NCBI GenBank assembly: GCA_947044405.1 | Contig: CAMRHE010000077.1 | Location: 4,548,501 to 4,612,500 of the forward strand | Direction of reading: 5' to 3' | Length of the DNA stretch: 64,000 bases | From: Leptodactylus fallax | Taxonomy: Eukaryota; Chordata; Amphibia; Anura; Leptodactylidae | Shown: one piece after another, positions 1-9,512 of the stretch | Position numbering within the stretch: the first letter of the stretch is position 1 | Layout of the letters: every line of letters starts with the position of its first letter | The notes under the pieces: model-generated | What the model was told of the DNA's origin: nothing | Databases searched by the model: none | Seen by the model: only the letters and a program-made list of their open reading frames with translations | Made by a program: the position numbers and the translations under genes

Positions 1-439
1 TAGAACTCTTGGGACTTTAAACAGATGGAGGATCAAGCTGCAGATCATAACACTCTGTAATGAAATAGGCAACACCCCAAGTTCTTGCTGGAGAGAGAAC
101 AAATATTTAACAGCTAGAAAATAATGTGCTTGAATTTTAGCTTCATGCGTGCCGGGGAAGGGTCTCCGTGGAGCTCTGCCATTGATTACAACCATTTGTT
201 TCAATTTGTCTCTTTGAGATCAATTTGCATATTGTGACAGAAAAAATAGAAGAACAACAGATTCATTCAGTATTCACATATATGTTAATCCGGGTGTGCA
301 GCAGCAACTGTGAAACACTGAGGAAGATGGGAAATATGTTTGTGTATATACATGTTGGCTGGCACTTGGCAAATGTAACCGTATGTGCATTTTCTAAAGG
401 AAATTTCTCAGTATTTTTGAGTCCTGTAATTAGTATTAT
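1..439. other. Unassigned non-coding DNA
   Basis: No convincing coding potential, RNA gene or repeat family is seen. Short open frames exist on both strands but have no recognisable domain and overlap one another. Confidence 0.5.
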
Positions 440-743
440 GGCTAAAGCCCCACATTGCGGAAACACTGAGGAAAAAAAATGCTGCGTTTTACAGTACCAG
501 CAAAGTGAATGAGATTCTGGTTAATCCCATCCACACATTGCAGAAAAAAAACGCTGCGAAAAAGGGGCGATTTCAAAAATACACACATTTTTGTAAATTG
601 CAGTACGTCAGTTATACCTGTTGAAATGCTGGCGTTTTCCCCATAGGTATAATAAGGGTAGAAAGTCCACATAGGAAAGCTCAGTGAAAATGCAATGAAA
701 ACCTCTGTTTTTTTGCTACATTATGCTATGTGGGGCCTTAGCC
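440..743. mobile_element. Family A inverted-repeat element, copy 1
   Basis: Miniature DNA element without a gene. The left end reads ggctaaagccccacattgc and the right end is its near reverse complement (tatgtggggccttagcc). Inside are the family hallmarks: a gctgcgttttacagta block, a tcccatccacacattgcag block, and a second inverted repeat around ttatacctgttgaaa / ccataggtataat. Copy 2 starts immediately to the right, so the two copies abut. No transposase is encoded, so movement would need a protein in trans. The superfamily is not resolved because a clean target duplication could not be read. Confidence 0.65.
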
Positions 744-1080
744 GGGGCCCCATGTGGCGTAAATGCTGCAGAAAAAAAAAGCAATGTTTGACAGTCACTG
801 CAAAGTGTAGTAGCGAATCCCAACCACTCATTGCAAAAAAAATATGCACAGAGGAAATGCTGCGATTTCCAAAACCGTCTATTGTGGAAATCACAGCATG
901 TCGATTATACCTACGGAAATGCCGGCGGTTTCCCTATAGGTATAATGGAAGCAGAAAGTCCGCAGAGGAAGAGGCTGCAGACTATCTATGAAAAGTACAG
1001 CGGAAAAAACACTATGCGTTGCCACTGAGGTTTTTCCCACACCGATTTTTGCTTCAGCCCACTACAAGGGGTCTTAGCCT
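744..1080. mobile_element. Family A inverted-repeat element, copy 2
   Basis: Directly abuts copy 1. It starts ggccccatgtggcgtaaatg and ends ggggtcttagcctaaaa. It has the same internal blocks, and the central foldback is clear at about 905-946, where ttatacctacggaaatg faces ggtttccctataggtataa. Short open frames across it arise from the repeat and are not genes. Confidence 0.65.
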
Positions 1081-1280
1081 AAAAGTGTTTCTCTGGAATA
1101 TCCCATACAATTGAATTCTCAGGACTTATGTGATAATATTCATATATAAGTACATACATACATAATTATACGTATATTCATCCCCTTCCTTTTTTCCCTT
1201 AAAGCAGTCATGTAAAATTAGGAAAAAATGGCTTATTTTCCAAAACCAGTACCATGCTATTACAGTGCAGCCCTATTCAA

Positions 1281-1830
1281 TTAGGGTATATTCACACAAA
1301 GGAATTTAATTAGGCAGAAAAAAAATCTGCTGCAGTCTAATCCTAAAGCCCCACATTGAAGAAAAGCAGTATTTTTGGCTGCTGCAAAAACTCAGAGAAA
1401 AAAAAGATGCTATATTTTACAGTACCAGCAAAGTGAAAGAGATTTTGGTTAATCTCATCTACACATTGCATAAAAAAAAAAAAAAAAAAAAGTTGTGGAA
1501 AAGCTGCTTTTTCATAAACCCATGCATTGAAAAACTGTGGCAAAGCAGAGTTTTTGCTGCATTTTGATACATGGGGTCTTGGTCTCAGGAATTCGAAGAA
1601 GATTTTGAAAGCATATTTTAATGCTTTTTTCTACATTTTTTTAATTTAATGCTTAAAAAACAGCTCCAAAATCTTCCTCCCTTTTCTTTTTCTGCTAGCT
1701 GAAAAAAAATTGCCTCTGCTTCCTATTGACATGAATGGGAAGCAGATTTCAGGCATTTTTTGAAAACAGATTTTGAGGCAGAATCTGCCTCAAAATCAGC
1801 TCCAAGTTCCTCCATGTGAACATGCCCTTA
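1281..1830. mobile_element. Family C inverted-repeat element split by a family A copy
   Basis: The left end ttagggtatattcacac matches the reverse complement of the right end (gtgaacatgccctta). The interior is interrupted by a family A copy at about 1342-1583. Near the right end, 1769-1797 is a palindrome with 14-base perfect arms (gattttgaggcaga) around one base. The nesting implies that family C was in place before this A copy. Confidence 0.55.
1342..1583. mobile_element. Family A element, copy 3, inside family C
   Basis: Begins ctaaagccccacattga and ends atacatggggtcttgg, with the shared ttttacagtaccagcaaag block. The centre carries an A-run at about 1469-1490. More diverged and shorter than copies 1 and 2. 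Confidence 0.55.
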
Positions 1831-1950
1831 GGCTAAGGCTCCCTGCTGTGGAAACGCTGAGGCTGCTCTGGAAATGCAGCTGGAAAAAAACACTGTGTTT
1901 TACAATACAAGCAAAGGGAATGAGATATTTTTAACAGCAAAAAACATAAA
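1829..1950. mobile_element. Family A element, copy 4, truncated
   Basis: Starts ttaggctaaggctccctgc and shows the tttacaatacaagcaaag block, but the right half and terminal repeat are missing. Confidence 0.45.
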
Positions 1951-1961
1951 AAAGGAAACAC

Positions 1962-2250
1962 AATGGGGGTGATTTATTATGATTTATTTATTAAGAAAAT
2001 TATGCCAGAATATGCTGTGTGCCACATTTATCAGGTGTTTTAGACCCTTCTTAGACAATTTTCTGATTTTAACCAAAGGGGGCGTGACCTTGTGGGGAAT
2101 AGTTGTGGCTCAACAAGAAAGGGGCGTGGTCTAACTTGCACCTCTGTGCAACAAAAATGCGCCACAAATGTGTCAAGAACTTTTAAGACAACTAATAGGA
2201 GGTGTAAACTTAGACTAGACAGTTTCTGACTCCAACTAAATTTTCACACA
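1962..2250. repeat. Family D dispersed repeat, copy 1
   Basis: Begins gggggtgatttattatg and includes gggcgtgacc, gggcgtggtc and aagacaactaatagg. The order of blocks recurs at about 33.64-33.90 kb. Non-coding; probably a miniature DNA element. Confidence 0.45.
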
Positions 2251-2253
2251 GGC

Positions 2254-2456
2254 TCAGAATGGGTTAAAAAAAGACACAGTACTTACGTCACCATTCCTCT
2301 TCACTGAAAGAAAATATAGAAATACTGAACACTAACCGGTGACCCACCTAAAGTGATTGGTTTAACAAGGCCAGGAAATAGAGACCAGCAGGGATCCATT
2401 CATTATTAGGGCAGGAGTGGTGGGAGATAAGTACTTCTTTTTTTTAACCCATTCTG
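2254..2456. mobile_element. Small terminal-inverted-repeat element, about 200 bp
   Basis: The left end cagaatgggttaaaaaaag with cagtacttac following matches the reverse complement of the right end (gtacttctttttttt then aacccattctg). The interior has no open frame of note. 2457-2910 next to it shows nothing recognisable. Confidence 0.55.
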
Positions 2457-2910
2457 AATCTAAATGTGGCTGAACTACAACACCAATCACAGCCTATGTA
2501 CAAAAATGACGAACAACAAACACAGTGCCATTTCTGTAAAAACACAACACTTTTTAAATATCTAACACAATCCCTATAAACATTTCTTACCGTATCTGAC
2601 TTTTCCAATGATAAGGTTTAAAAAAAAACTCCAGTTCCAGTCAAGAATAAAAATGGGCTTCACTTGGTCTAAGATTTACTTTTTATTTCCCTCTCTCAGC
2701 AGAAATCTTTTCTTTTCAGATTTCTTTTGTACATAACATAGAACTTCACAATCCACAGAATTATTCCAAGGCTTTGACAATACTAAAGTTCAAAGTCATC
2801 ATTACTTTTACTGTCCTTCTTCTTTACTAAATACTGTATTCTGTATCAAGCTGATCTCTGTTTTTGAAGAAAAGTCTTGAATTGTGTGAAATATTTTTCT
2901 AGGCCATATA

Positions 2911-4555
2911 CAGTCATATGAAAAAGTTTGGGCACCCCTATTAATCTTAATCATTTTTAGTTCTAAATATTTGGGTGTTTGCAACAGCCATTTCAATTTG
3001 ATATATCTAATAACTGATGGACACAGTAATATTTCAGGATTGAAATGAGGTTTATTGTACTAACAGAAAATGTGCAATATGCATTAAACCAAAATTTGAC
3101 CGGTGCAAAAATTTGGGTACCCTTATCATTTTATTGATTTGAATACTCCTAACTACTTTTTACTGACTTACTGAAGCACAAAATTGGTTTTGTAACCTCA
3201 CTGAGCTTGGAACTTCATAGCCAGGTGTATCCAATCATGAGAAAAGGTATTTAAGGTGGCCAATTGCAAGTTGTTCTCCTATTTGAATCTCCTCTGAAGA
3301 GTGGCATCATGGGCTCCTCAAAACAACTCTCAAATGATCTGAAAACAAAGATTGTTCAACATAGTTGTTCAGGGGAAGGATACAAAAAGTTGTCTCAGAG
3401 ATTTAACCTGTCAGTTTCCACTGTGAGGAACATAGTAAGGAAATGGAAGACCACAGGGACAGTTCTTGTTAAGCCCAGAAGTGGCAGGCCAAGAAAATAT
3501 CAGAAAGGCAGAGAAGAAGAATGGTGAGAACAGTCAAGGACAATCCACAGACCACCTCCAAAGAGCTGTAGCATCATCTTGCTGCAGATGGTGTCACTGT
3601 GCATCGGTCAACAATACAGCACACTTTGCACAAGGAGAAGCTGTATGGGAGAGTGATGCGAAAGAAGCCGTTTCTGAAAGCACGCCACAAACAGAGTTGC
3701 CTGAGGTATGCAAAAGCACATTTGGACAAGCCAGCTTCATTTTGGAAGAAGGTCCTGTGGACTGATGAAACAAAGATTGAGTTGTTTGGTCATACACAAA
3801 GGCGTTATGCATGGCGCCAAAAACACAGCATTCCAAGAAAAACACTTGCTACCCACTGTAAAATTTGGTGGAGGTTCCATCATGCTTTGGGGCTGTGTGG
3901 CCAATGCCGGCAACGGGAATCTTGTTAAAGTTGAGGGTCGCATGGATTCAACTCAGTATCAGCAGATTCTTGAGAATAATGTACAAGAATCAGTGACGAA
4001 TTTGAAGTTACGCCGGGGATGGATATTTCAGCAAGACAATGATCCAAAACACAGCTCCAAATCTACTCAGGCATTCATGCAGAGGAACAATTACAATGTT
4101 CTGGAATGGCCATCCCAGTCCCCAGACCTGAATATCATTGAACATCTGTGGGATCATTTGAAGCGGGCTGTCCATGCTCGGCGACCATCAAACTTAACTG
4201 AACTGGAATTGTTTTGTAAAGAGGAATGGTCAAAAATACCTTCATCCAGGATCCAGGAACTGATTAAAAGCTACAGGAAGCGACTAGAGGCTGTTATTTT
4301 TGCAAAAAGAGGATCTACTAAATATTAATGTCACTTTTCTGTTGAGGTGCCCATACTTTTGCACCGGTCAAATTTTGGTTTAATGCATATTGCACATTTT
4401 CTGTTAGTACAATAAACCCATTTCAATCCTGAAATATTACTGTGTCCATCAGTTATTAGATATATCAAATTGAAATGGCTGTTGCAAACACCCAAATATT
4501 TAGAACTAAAAATGATTAAGATTAATAGGGGTGCCCAAACTTTTTCATATGACTG
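2911..4555 (+). mobile_element. Tc1/mariner transposon 'A' (1645 bp), decayed
   Basis: Complete Tc1-like element flanked by TA (2909-2910 and 4556-4557). The outer ends are cagtcatatgaaaaagtttg and its reverse complement. The terminal inverted repeats are long, about 2911-3122 and 4346-4555. Each carries an outer (agtttgggcaccccta) and an inner (aatttgggtaccctt) copy of a related motif, the IR/DR arrangement of Tc1 elements whose transposase binds two sites per end. I recognise the termini as a family widespread in fish, frogs and lampreys (recall, not checked). The transposase inside is broken, so this copy is not autonomous. Confidence 0.93.
3309..4328 (+). pseudogene. Tc1-like transposase pseudogene of element A
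   Basis: Remnant of a DDE transposase of about 340 residues that would bind the element's ends and cut and paste it. Starting at MGSSKQL (3309) one sees a helix-turn-helix (LSQRFNLSVSTVRNIVRKW) and a GRPRK hook. The frame shifts near 3515-3525, and a TAG at 3569-3571 interrupts the second segment. That segment holds the first catalytic aspartate (VLWTDETK). A second shift near 3835-3850 leads to the last segment with QQDNDPKH and SPDLNIIEHLW. The second D and the E are separated by 34 residues (DD34E), and it ends at a TAA (4326-4328). All three catalytic residues survive, but two shifts and one stop make it a pseudogene. Confidence 0.9.
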
Positions 4556-4888
4556 TATATTGTATGAGGATGCTATGACATGAACATTAGCGGCCTCCAT
4601 TAACGCCTGCATTTTACTTCTAATTGCCTTGTTGCACCTTGACCTGTTTTGTTTCAAGTGGCAAGTCCATTGGCAGCCCGGCAATTAATGAAAAATTAAA
4701 GAAACTGTGTGATAACACCCTAATAAGTGTCACTCTAACACATTTTCATTGTAAATACATTAGTACTTGTTATCAGTTGCAAAAGCCTGGTAGAGAAGTG
4801 TGTGGAGTATGTGAAGTATAATGAGTAATATATCTGCAACATGAATCTTGTGAACCCCATGAAGAATAATAGCTGGACCCCAGCCTAC
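4556..4888. other. Spacer between Tc1 elements A and B
   Basis: AT-rich unique-looking DNA between the two transposons. No repeat or gene is recognised. Confidence 0.5.
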
Positions 4889-4890
4889 TA

Positions 4891-6472
4891 CAATGGCTTG
4901 CAAAAGTATTCATACCCCTTGAATTTTTTCACATTTTGCCATCTTACAACCAACTTAAAATGTATTTTACTGAGATTTTAAGTGATCGATCAACACAAAG
5001 TAGCAGATAATTGTGAAGTGATGATACATGGTTTTCAAAATTTTTATCAAATAAAAATCTGAAAAGTGTTACGTAACAAAAGTATTCAGCCCCCTGTACT
5101 CTGATACCCCTAAATAAAATCCAGTGTAATCAATTGCCTTCAGAAATCACTTAATTAGTTAATAGAGTCCAGCTGTGTGTAATTTAATCTCAGTATAAAT
5201 ACACCTGTTCTGTGAAGGCCTCAGTGGTTTGTTAGAGAACACTAGTGAACAAACAGCATCATAAAGACCAAGGAACTCACCAGACAGGTCAGAGATGAAG
5301 TGGTGGAGAAGATTAAAGCAGGATTAGGTTATAAAAACATATCCCAAGCTTTGAGCATCCCAAAGGAACACTGTTCAATCCATCATACAAAAATGGAAAA
5401 AGTATTTTACAACTGTAAACCTACCAAGCCATGGCCGTCCACCTAAACTAACAGATCGAGCAAGGAGAGCACTGGTCAGAGAAGCAGTCAAGAGGCCCAT
5501 GGTCACTCTGGAGGAGCTGCAGAAATCCCCTGCTCAGGTGGGAGAATCTGTCCACAGGACAACTATAAGTCGTGCACTCCACAAATCTGGTCTTTATGGA
5601 AGAGTGACAAGAAGAAACCCCTTGTTGAAAGACAGACATAAGAAGTGCAGTTTGTTACAAGCCATATAGGGGACACAGCAAACATGTGGAAGAAGGTGCT
5701 CTGGTCAGATGAGACCAAAGTTGAACTTTTTGGCTTGTATGCAAAGGGCTATGTGCGGTGGAAAAGTAATACTGCTCATCACCCTGAGCACACTATTCCC
5801 ACTGTGACACATGGTGGTGGCAGCATCATGCTGGGGGGAGGCTTTTCTTCAGCAGGGACAGGGAAGCTGGTCAGAGTTGATGGGAAGATGGATGGAGCTA
5901 AATACAGGGCAATCCTGGAAGAAAACCTGTTGGAGGCTGCAAAAGACTCAACTTCCAGCAAGAAAATGACCCTAAACATACAGCTATAGCTACAGTGGAA
6001 TGGTTTAGATCAAAGAATATTCATGTGTTAGAATGGCCAAGTCAAAGTGCAGACCTAAATCTCATTGAACATCTGTGGCAAGACATAAAAATTGCTGTTC
6101 ACAGACACTGTCCATCCAATCTGGCTGAGCTTGAGCTATTTTGCAAAGAATAATGGGCAAAAATCTCAGTCTCTAGATGCGCAAAACTGGTAAAGACATA
6201 CCCCAAAAGACTTGCAGCCGTAATTACAGGGAAAGGTGGCTCTACAAAGTATTGATATAGGGGGGCTGAATACTTTTGCACGTCACACTTTTCAGATTTT
6301 TATTTGATTAAAATTTGAAAACCATGTATCATTTTCCTTCCACTTCACAATTATCTGCTACTTTGTGTTGGTCTATCACTTAAAATCTCTATAAAATACA
6401 TTTAAGTTTGTAGTTGTAAGGTGACAAAATGTGGAAAAGTTCAAGGGGTATGAATACTTTTGCAAGCCACTG
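4891..6472 (+). mobile_element. Tc1/mariner transposon 'B' (1582 bp), decayed
   Basis: TA-bounded (4889-4890, 6473-6474). The left end caatggcttgcaaaagtatt matches the reverse complement of the right end, with one mismatch at the third base. Long inverted repeats span about 4891-5094 and 6261-6472. Each has an outer gcaaaagtattcatacccc motif and an inner aaaagtattcagcccc motif, so it also has IR/DR organisation. The family differs from element A. I recall these termini from fish, including salmonid, Tc1 elements (unverified). It has the same orientation as element A, 335 bp downstream. Confidence 0.93.
5261..6255 (+). pseudogene. Tc1-like transposase pseudogene of element B
   Basis: Degenerate DDE transposase. 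The expected start has become ATA at 5261 (ataaagaccaaggaactc), judged from the reading frame and from my memory of sibling elements. An N-terminal helix-turn-helix segment (VVEKIKAGLGYKNIS) is readable. The longest surviving frame (5645-5989) holds WKKVLWSDETKVELFG with the first catalytic D. Further on, the second catalytic D is replaced (QQENDPKH instead of QQDNDPKH), and SPDLN has become SADLN before the retained IEHLW. Several frame changes occur. Clearly inactive and older than the other Tc1 copies. Confidence 0.87.
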
Positions 6473-6497
6473 TATGTGCTGTATACGCATATTCACC

Positions 6498-6811
6498 TAC
6501 TCACCTGTCCCCAGTGCTCCGGTGTCTTCCAGTGCGGTCTGGTCTTGCAGCTCCATTGTCACTACTTGTGACGTCCCTCGGTCCCTTCCTTAGGCAGCTG
6601 ATTGACCTCAGTAGTCACATGACCGCTGAGGCCAATCAGCAGCTACAGCGGAAGGGACCCGGGGATGTCACAGCCGGGAAGGAATTCCACTGCAAGACGA
6701 CAGCCACGCTGGGAGGACACCAGAGCACTGGGGACAGGTGAGTTTTTTTTTTGTTTTTGTTTTTTCACCTCCCCTGACCTAATTAAAAAATAAAATTTAA
6801 GCCTGGACAAC
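6498..6811. mobile_element. Family E element, copy 1 (partial)
   Basis: Carries the ctcacctgtccccagtgctc block found also near 32.6 and 62.8 kb, and ends gcctggacaac, the truncated form of the ggacaacccctttaa terminus of the other copies. 6598-6640 is an imperfect palindrome with arms gctgattgacctcagtagtca and its near complement. Confidence 0.5.
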
Positions 6812-6814
6812 ATT

Positions 6815-6991
6815 TTTTAGACCACACGTTGCAGAAAAGCTGCTTTTTTTGGTTTGAGATTTTGCTTTTTTGAGCCAAACCCAGTAGTGGCTACAAAAAG
6901 AATGGGAAATATATAGGAAGCTCTTATCCCTTCTGCCCAATCCACTCCTGACTTTGGCTCAAACAAAAAGAAACAAAAAAGATAGCAAAAT
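6815..6991. mobile_element. Left half of a palindromic element split by the L1
   Basis: Begins ccacacgttgcagaaaagc and is related to family A termini. The missing right half continues after the L1 at 13527-13590 and ends gcttttccgcaacatgggg. A whole, uninterrupted relative lies at 24087-24319, where the bases flanking the L1 site are continuous (ataaaatctgcaac). This supports a clean retrotransposition into a pre-existing miniature element. Confidence 0.65.
6984..6991. repeat. L1 target-site duplication, left
   Basis: agcaaaat, repeated exactly at 13527-13534 after the L1 A-rich tail. Confidence 0.7.
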
Positions 6992-8040
6992 TGGGGCGTG
7001 GCTAGCCGGAGAAGCAACAGGACGTACATTTTCCAGCTCCTATTAGTCACATTTGCGATCCACCACATATCACCCTAATCCTGCACATTCTGGATCATTT
7101 ACTCACCCAAGGGCTTTCCCCTAAGCCCTAGTAAGCTGATCTTGGGTGTTAAAGCTGCTATTCTGGCCTTTCTACAGTGGCTCAGAGTCGGGGCCTACCT
7201 GCGCCTTCCTCCAGACCCGCCATTTTCTCCGCACCCCGGCCGTCGGGACGAGCATCTCCTGCACCGCGGACCTCCGCATCCTCCTCTGCCTCCGCTGACG
7301 TTGCTTTCTGCGGGACCAGGGAGTGACAGAGGCGGCAGCCCTGCGCGGTGCTGGTTGCCGCGCAGGGCGACAGAGCAGCGGCTGTTGAGGGCAGCGGTTA
7401 CTGCACTAAGGCCTACAGCGGGGGACAGCACAGCGCTCCCAACCAGAAGAGGGGGCCTATATTCCTGAGCAACGCTGCACATCCCAGATCCTGGACGCAG
7501 ACCTCGGACACAAGGTACACTGCAGGCAGCGCGGGCAGGGGGAGTGCTGGGATCCCTTACATACATCAGGGAGACTCAAAACGAGGCCCGATTAGCGGCA
7601 AAGCAGTGCCTGCACTGTGACCCTATCCTGGGTATCTCCACTCATACAAAATATAGGCCTTACCTGACCTATCGCTTTGGCCCCAGGGCAGCCAGAGCCG
7701 GGCCCTGTACAGACGTAGTCTATCCCTCCAACCTACGAATAATCAGGCCCTGAGCGGACCCTCACCTGTACTCCTGCCCTACTAGTCTTGTGCAGGCCTG
7801 CATCTCCACCTCAGCTCAGCAACCCCTAATTGGCCTCCACACATACAGCTCTAGCTGAAACTCCACTGAGCTGCAGCTCAATTTTTCCCCACAGAATTCT
7901 CGTAAGTACCTCTCCCCTTGGGTGATGGCGACTTAGTTCTGGGGATCCAGTGCACCCTAAGCGACTCTTAGCGACAAACAGCCTGTCTGAAAATATCTGC
8001 CCTTTAAACGCTGAATTGCGGGAGACGAATATCTGGCAAC
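6992..8040 (+). promoter_or_regulatory. L1 5' UTR with presumed internal promoter
   Basis: About 1.05 kb, clearly richer in G, C and CpG than the surroundings, beginning ttggggcgtggctagccgg. L1 5' UTRs carry an internal RNA polymerase II promoter; I infer the same role from position and composition and see no diagnostic motif. Open frames on both strands here look like by-products of high GC and have no recognised domain. Confidence 0.5.
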
Positions 8041-9285
8041 ATGGTGAAGGGTAGGAAATCCGTCAAGAAACCTGATAATAACCTGACTAACTACTTTGAG
8101 TGGGACCGTGGCGTGGAGGGAGAACCGGGACCTACACTTGACGACCATACAGAGCGCACACTCTCAACGCCTACGACTGCCATAATCACAGCGACATTTG
8201 TAGAGGGGGAAGGCCTTAACCACACCAAAGCTCTAATGGATCCTCTTCTACCTCCAACCCCTGACGATATCCGATCAGCAGCACCACAAATCCATTATAC
8301 ATCCACTCAATCCAGCAAGGAGCAGACCTCCCCCTTACGACACTCACCATCTCCGAGTACCAGTCCGCTCAAACAAAAACCTCGTCTGGAACTCCCTGGA
8401 GACCTAACCTACTCCGAAGACCAACCCTCCTCCGAGACCTTTCCATCCACTCAAATGACTGGCCTAGACGGCTTCCCGACCACTAGTGGTCCCGCCTCTG
8501 AACATACTCTGAGAGATATGCTTCTGGCCCTCCGCAGTTCCCTTCAGGCGGATTTTTCACAATTGCTTCAGCCTCTTCAGTCCTCAGTCAATGCACTAGA
8601 TGGACGAGTAACACATATTGAAACCAAAATGGGCGATTTCGCTGCATCGCACAACAAAATCATCGATGCACACAATGACCTTGAAGACGAGGTTGAGAAT
8701 CTCAAAGCCAAAGTGGCTGACATGGAGGACCGGTCCCGCAGGAACAACATCAAATTCAGAGGTATTTCAGAACAGGTCCAAACAGCTGATCTGCTTCCAT
8801 ACCTACAGGATTATGTCCGATTTCTACTACCTGACTCTACTAATACGGATATCATCATTGACAGAGCACATAGGCTTCCTCGCCCCAGACATCTGGGAGA
8901 CGAGATCCCGAGAGACGTCTTGGCGAGATTCCACTTCTTCCATATAAAAGAAAGATTACTAGAAGCTGCTTGTAAGCAGAAATCTTGGCCTCCCAAATTC
9001 AAAGAGGTGCAGTTATACACGGACCTCTCAGCTATGACCCTTCGCCTCCGCAGAGACTTACTCCCGGTCACAACAACGCTCCGCAAAAACAAGATCCAAT
9101 ATAGATGGGGGTTTCCTGTGAAATTGATTGTCGCTAAAGACGGGACCACCTTCACCATCCATAACTTGAATCAAGGCAAAGCGTTATTATCGACTTGGAG
9201 AATGCCAATCTCTCTTCCTCAAGAGGCGGCAGGTCCCTCTCCTCCCTCAGCTACAGGGCGTAGATCTGCCACAAACCGCAAATGA
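8041..9285 (+). CDS. L1 ORF1 protein (RNA-binding chaperone)
   Basis: 414 residues, uninterrupted, starting MVKGRKSVKKPDNN. L1 ORF1p trimerises, coats L1 RNA and is needed for retrotransposition. Residues 1-170 are low-complexity and rich in P, S and T. About 185-230 is a heptad-like coiled coil (ending KAKVADMEDRSRRNNIKFRG). About 235-320 fits the RRM, beginning NNIKFRGIS at residue 235, and the basic C-terminal domain follows (KERLLEAACKQKSWPP, then LRRDLLPVTTTLRKNKIQYRW). Length and order match vertebrate L1 ORF1p. The start is chosen as the first ATG of the open frame, directly after the GC-rich 5' UTR. Confidence 0.88.
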   Translation: MVKGRKSVKKPDNNLTNYFEWDRGVEGEPGPTLDDHTERTLSTPTTAIITATFVEGEGLNHTKALMDPLLPPTPDDIRSAAPQIHYTSTQSSKEQTSPLRHSPSPSTSPLKQKPRLELPGDLTYSEDQPSSETFPSTQMTGLDGFPTTSGPASEHTLRDMLLALRSSLQADFSQLLQPLQSSVNALDGRVTHIETKMGDFAASHNKIIDAHNDLEDEVENLKAKVADMEDRSRRNNIKFRGISEQVQTADLLPYLQDYVRFLLPDSTNTDIIIDRAHRLPRPRHLGDEIPRDVLARFHFFHIKERLLEAACKQKSWPPKFKEVQLYTDLSAMTLRLRRDLLPVTTTLRKNKIQYRWGFPVKLIVAKDGTTFTIHNLNQGKALLSTWRMPISLPQEAAGPSPPSATGRRSATNRK

Positions 9286-9512
9286 TATTCTAGGATGGCT
9301 ATCCCTATCCACTCAGGTGCACAACCCCCTTTGCTCTAGTGGCTTAACCGGCAAGCCTATAACCAATACCCCCACATATACAGTAAAGCTGTATTCGTCT
9401 TTGAACTGTTTGTTCATCTGTTTTTGTCTATTGATCTTCTTACTTGCGAAACTGCCTACTCGTCTTCTGCAGATTCAACATCCCCACGACGTCCATACTC
9501 TTAAGTGACACT

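Noticed and set aside
7142..7620. Open frames on both strands upstream of L1 ORF1
   Set aside because: They lie in the GC-rich L1 5' UTR, overlap on both strands and have no known domain.
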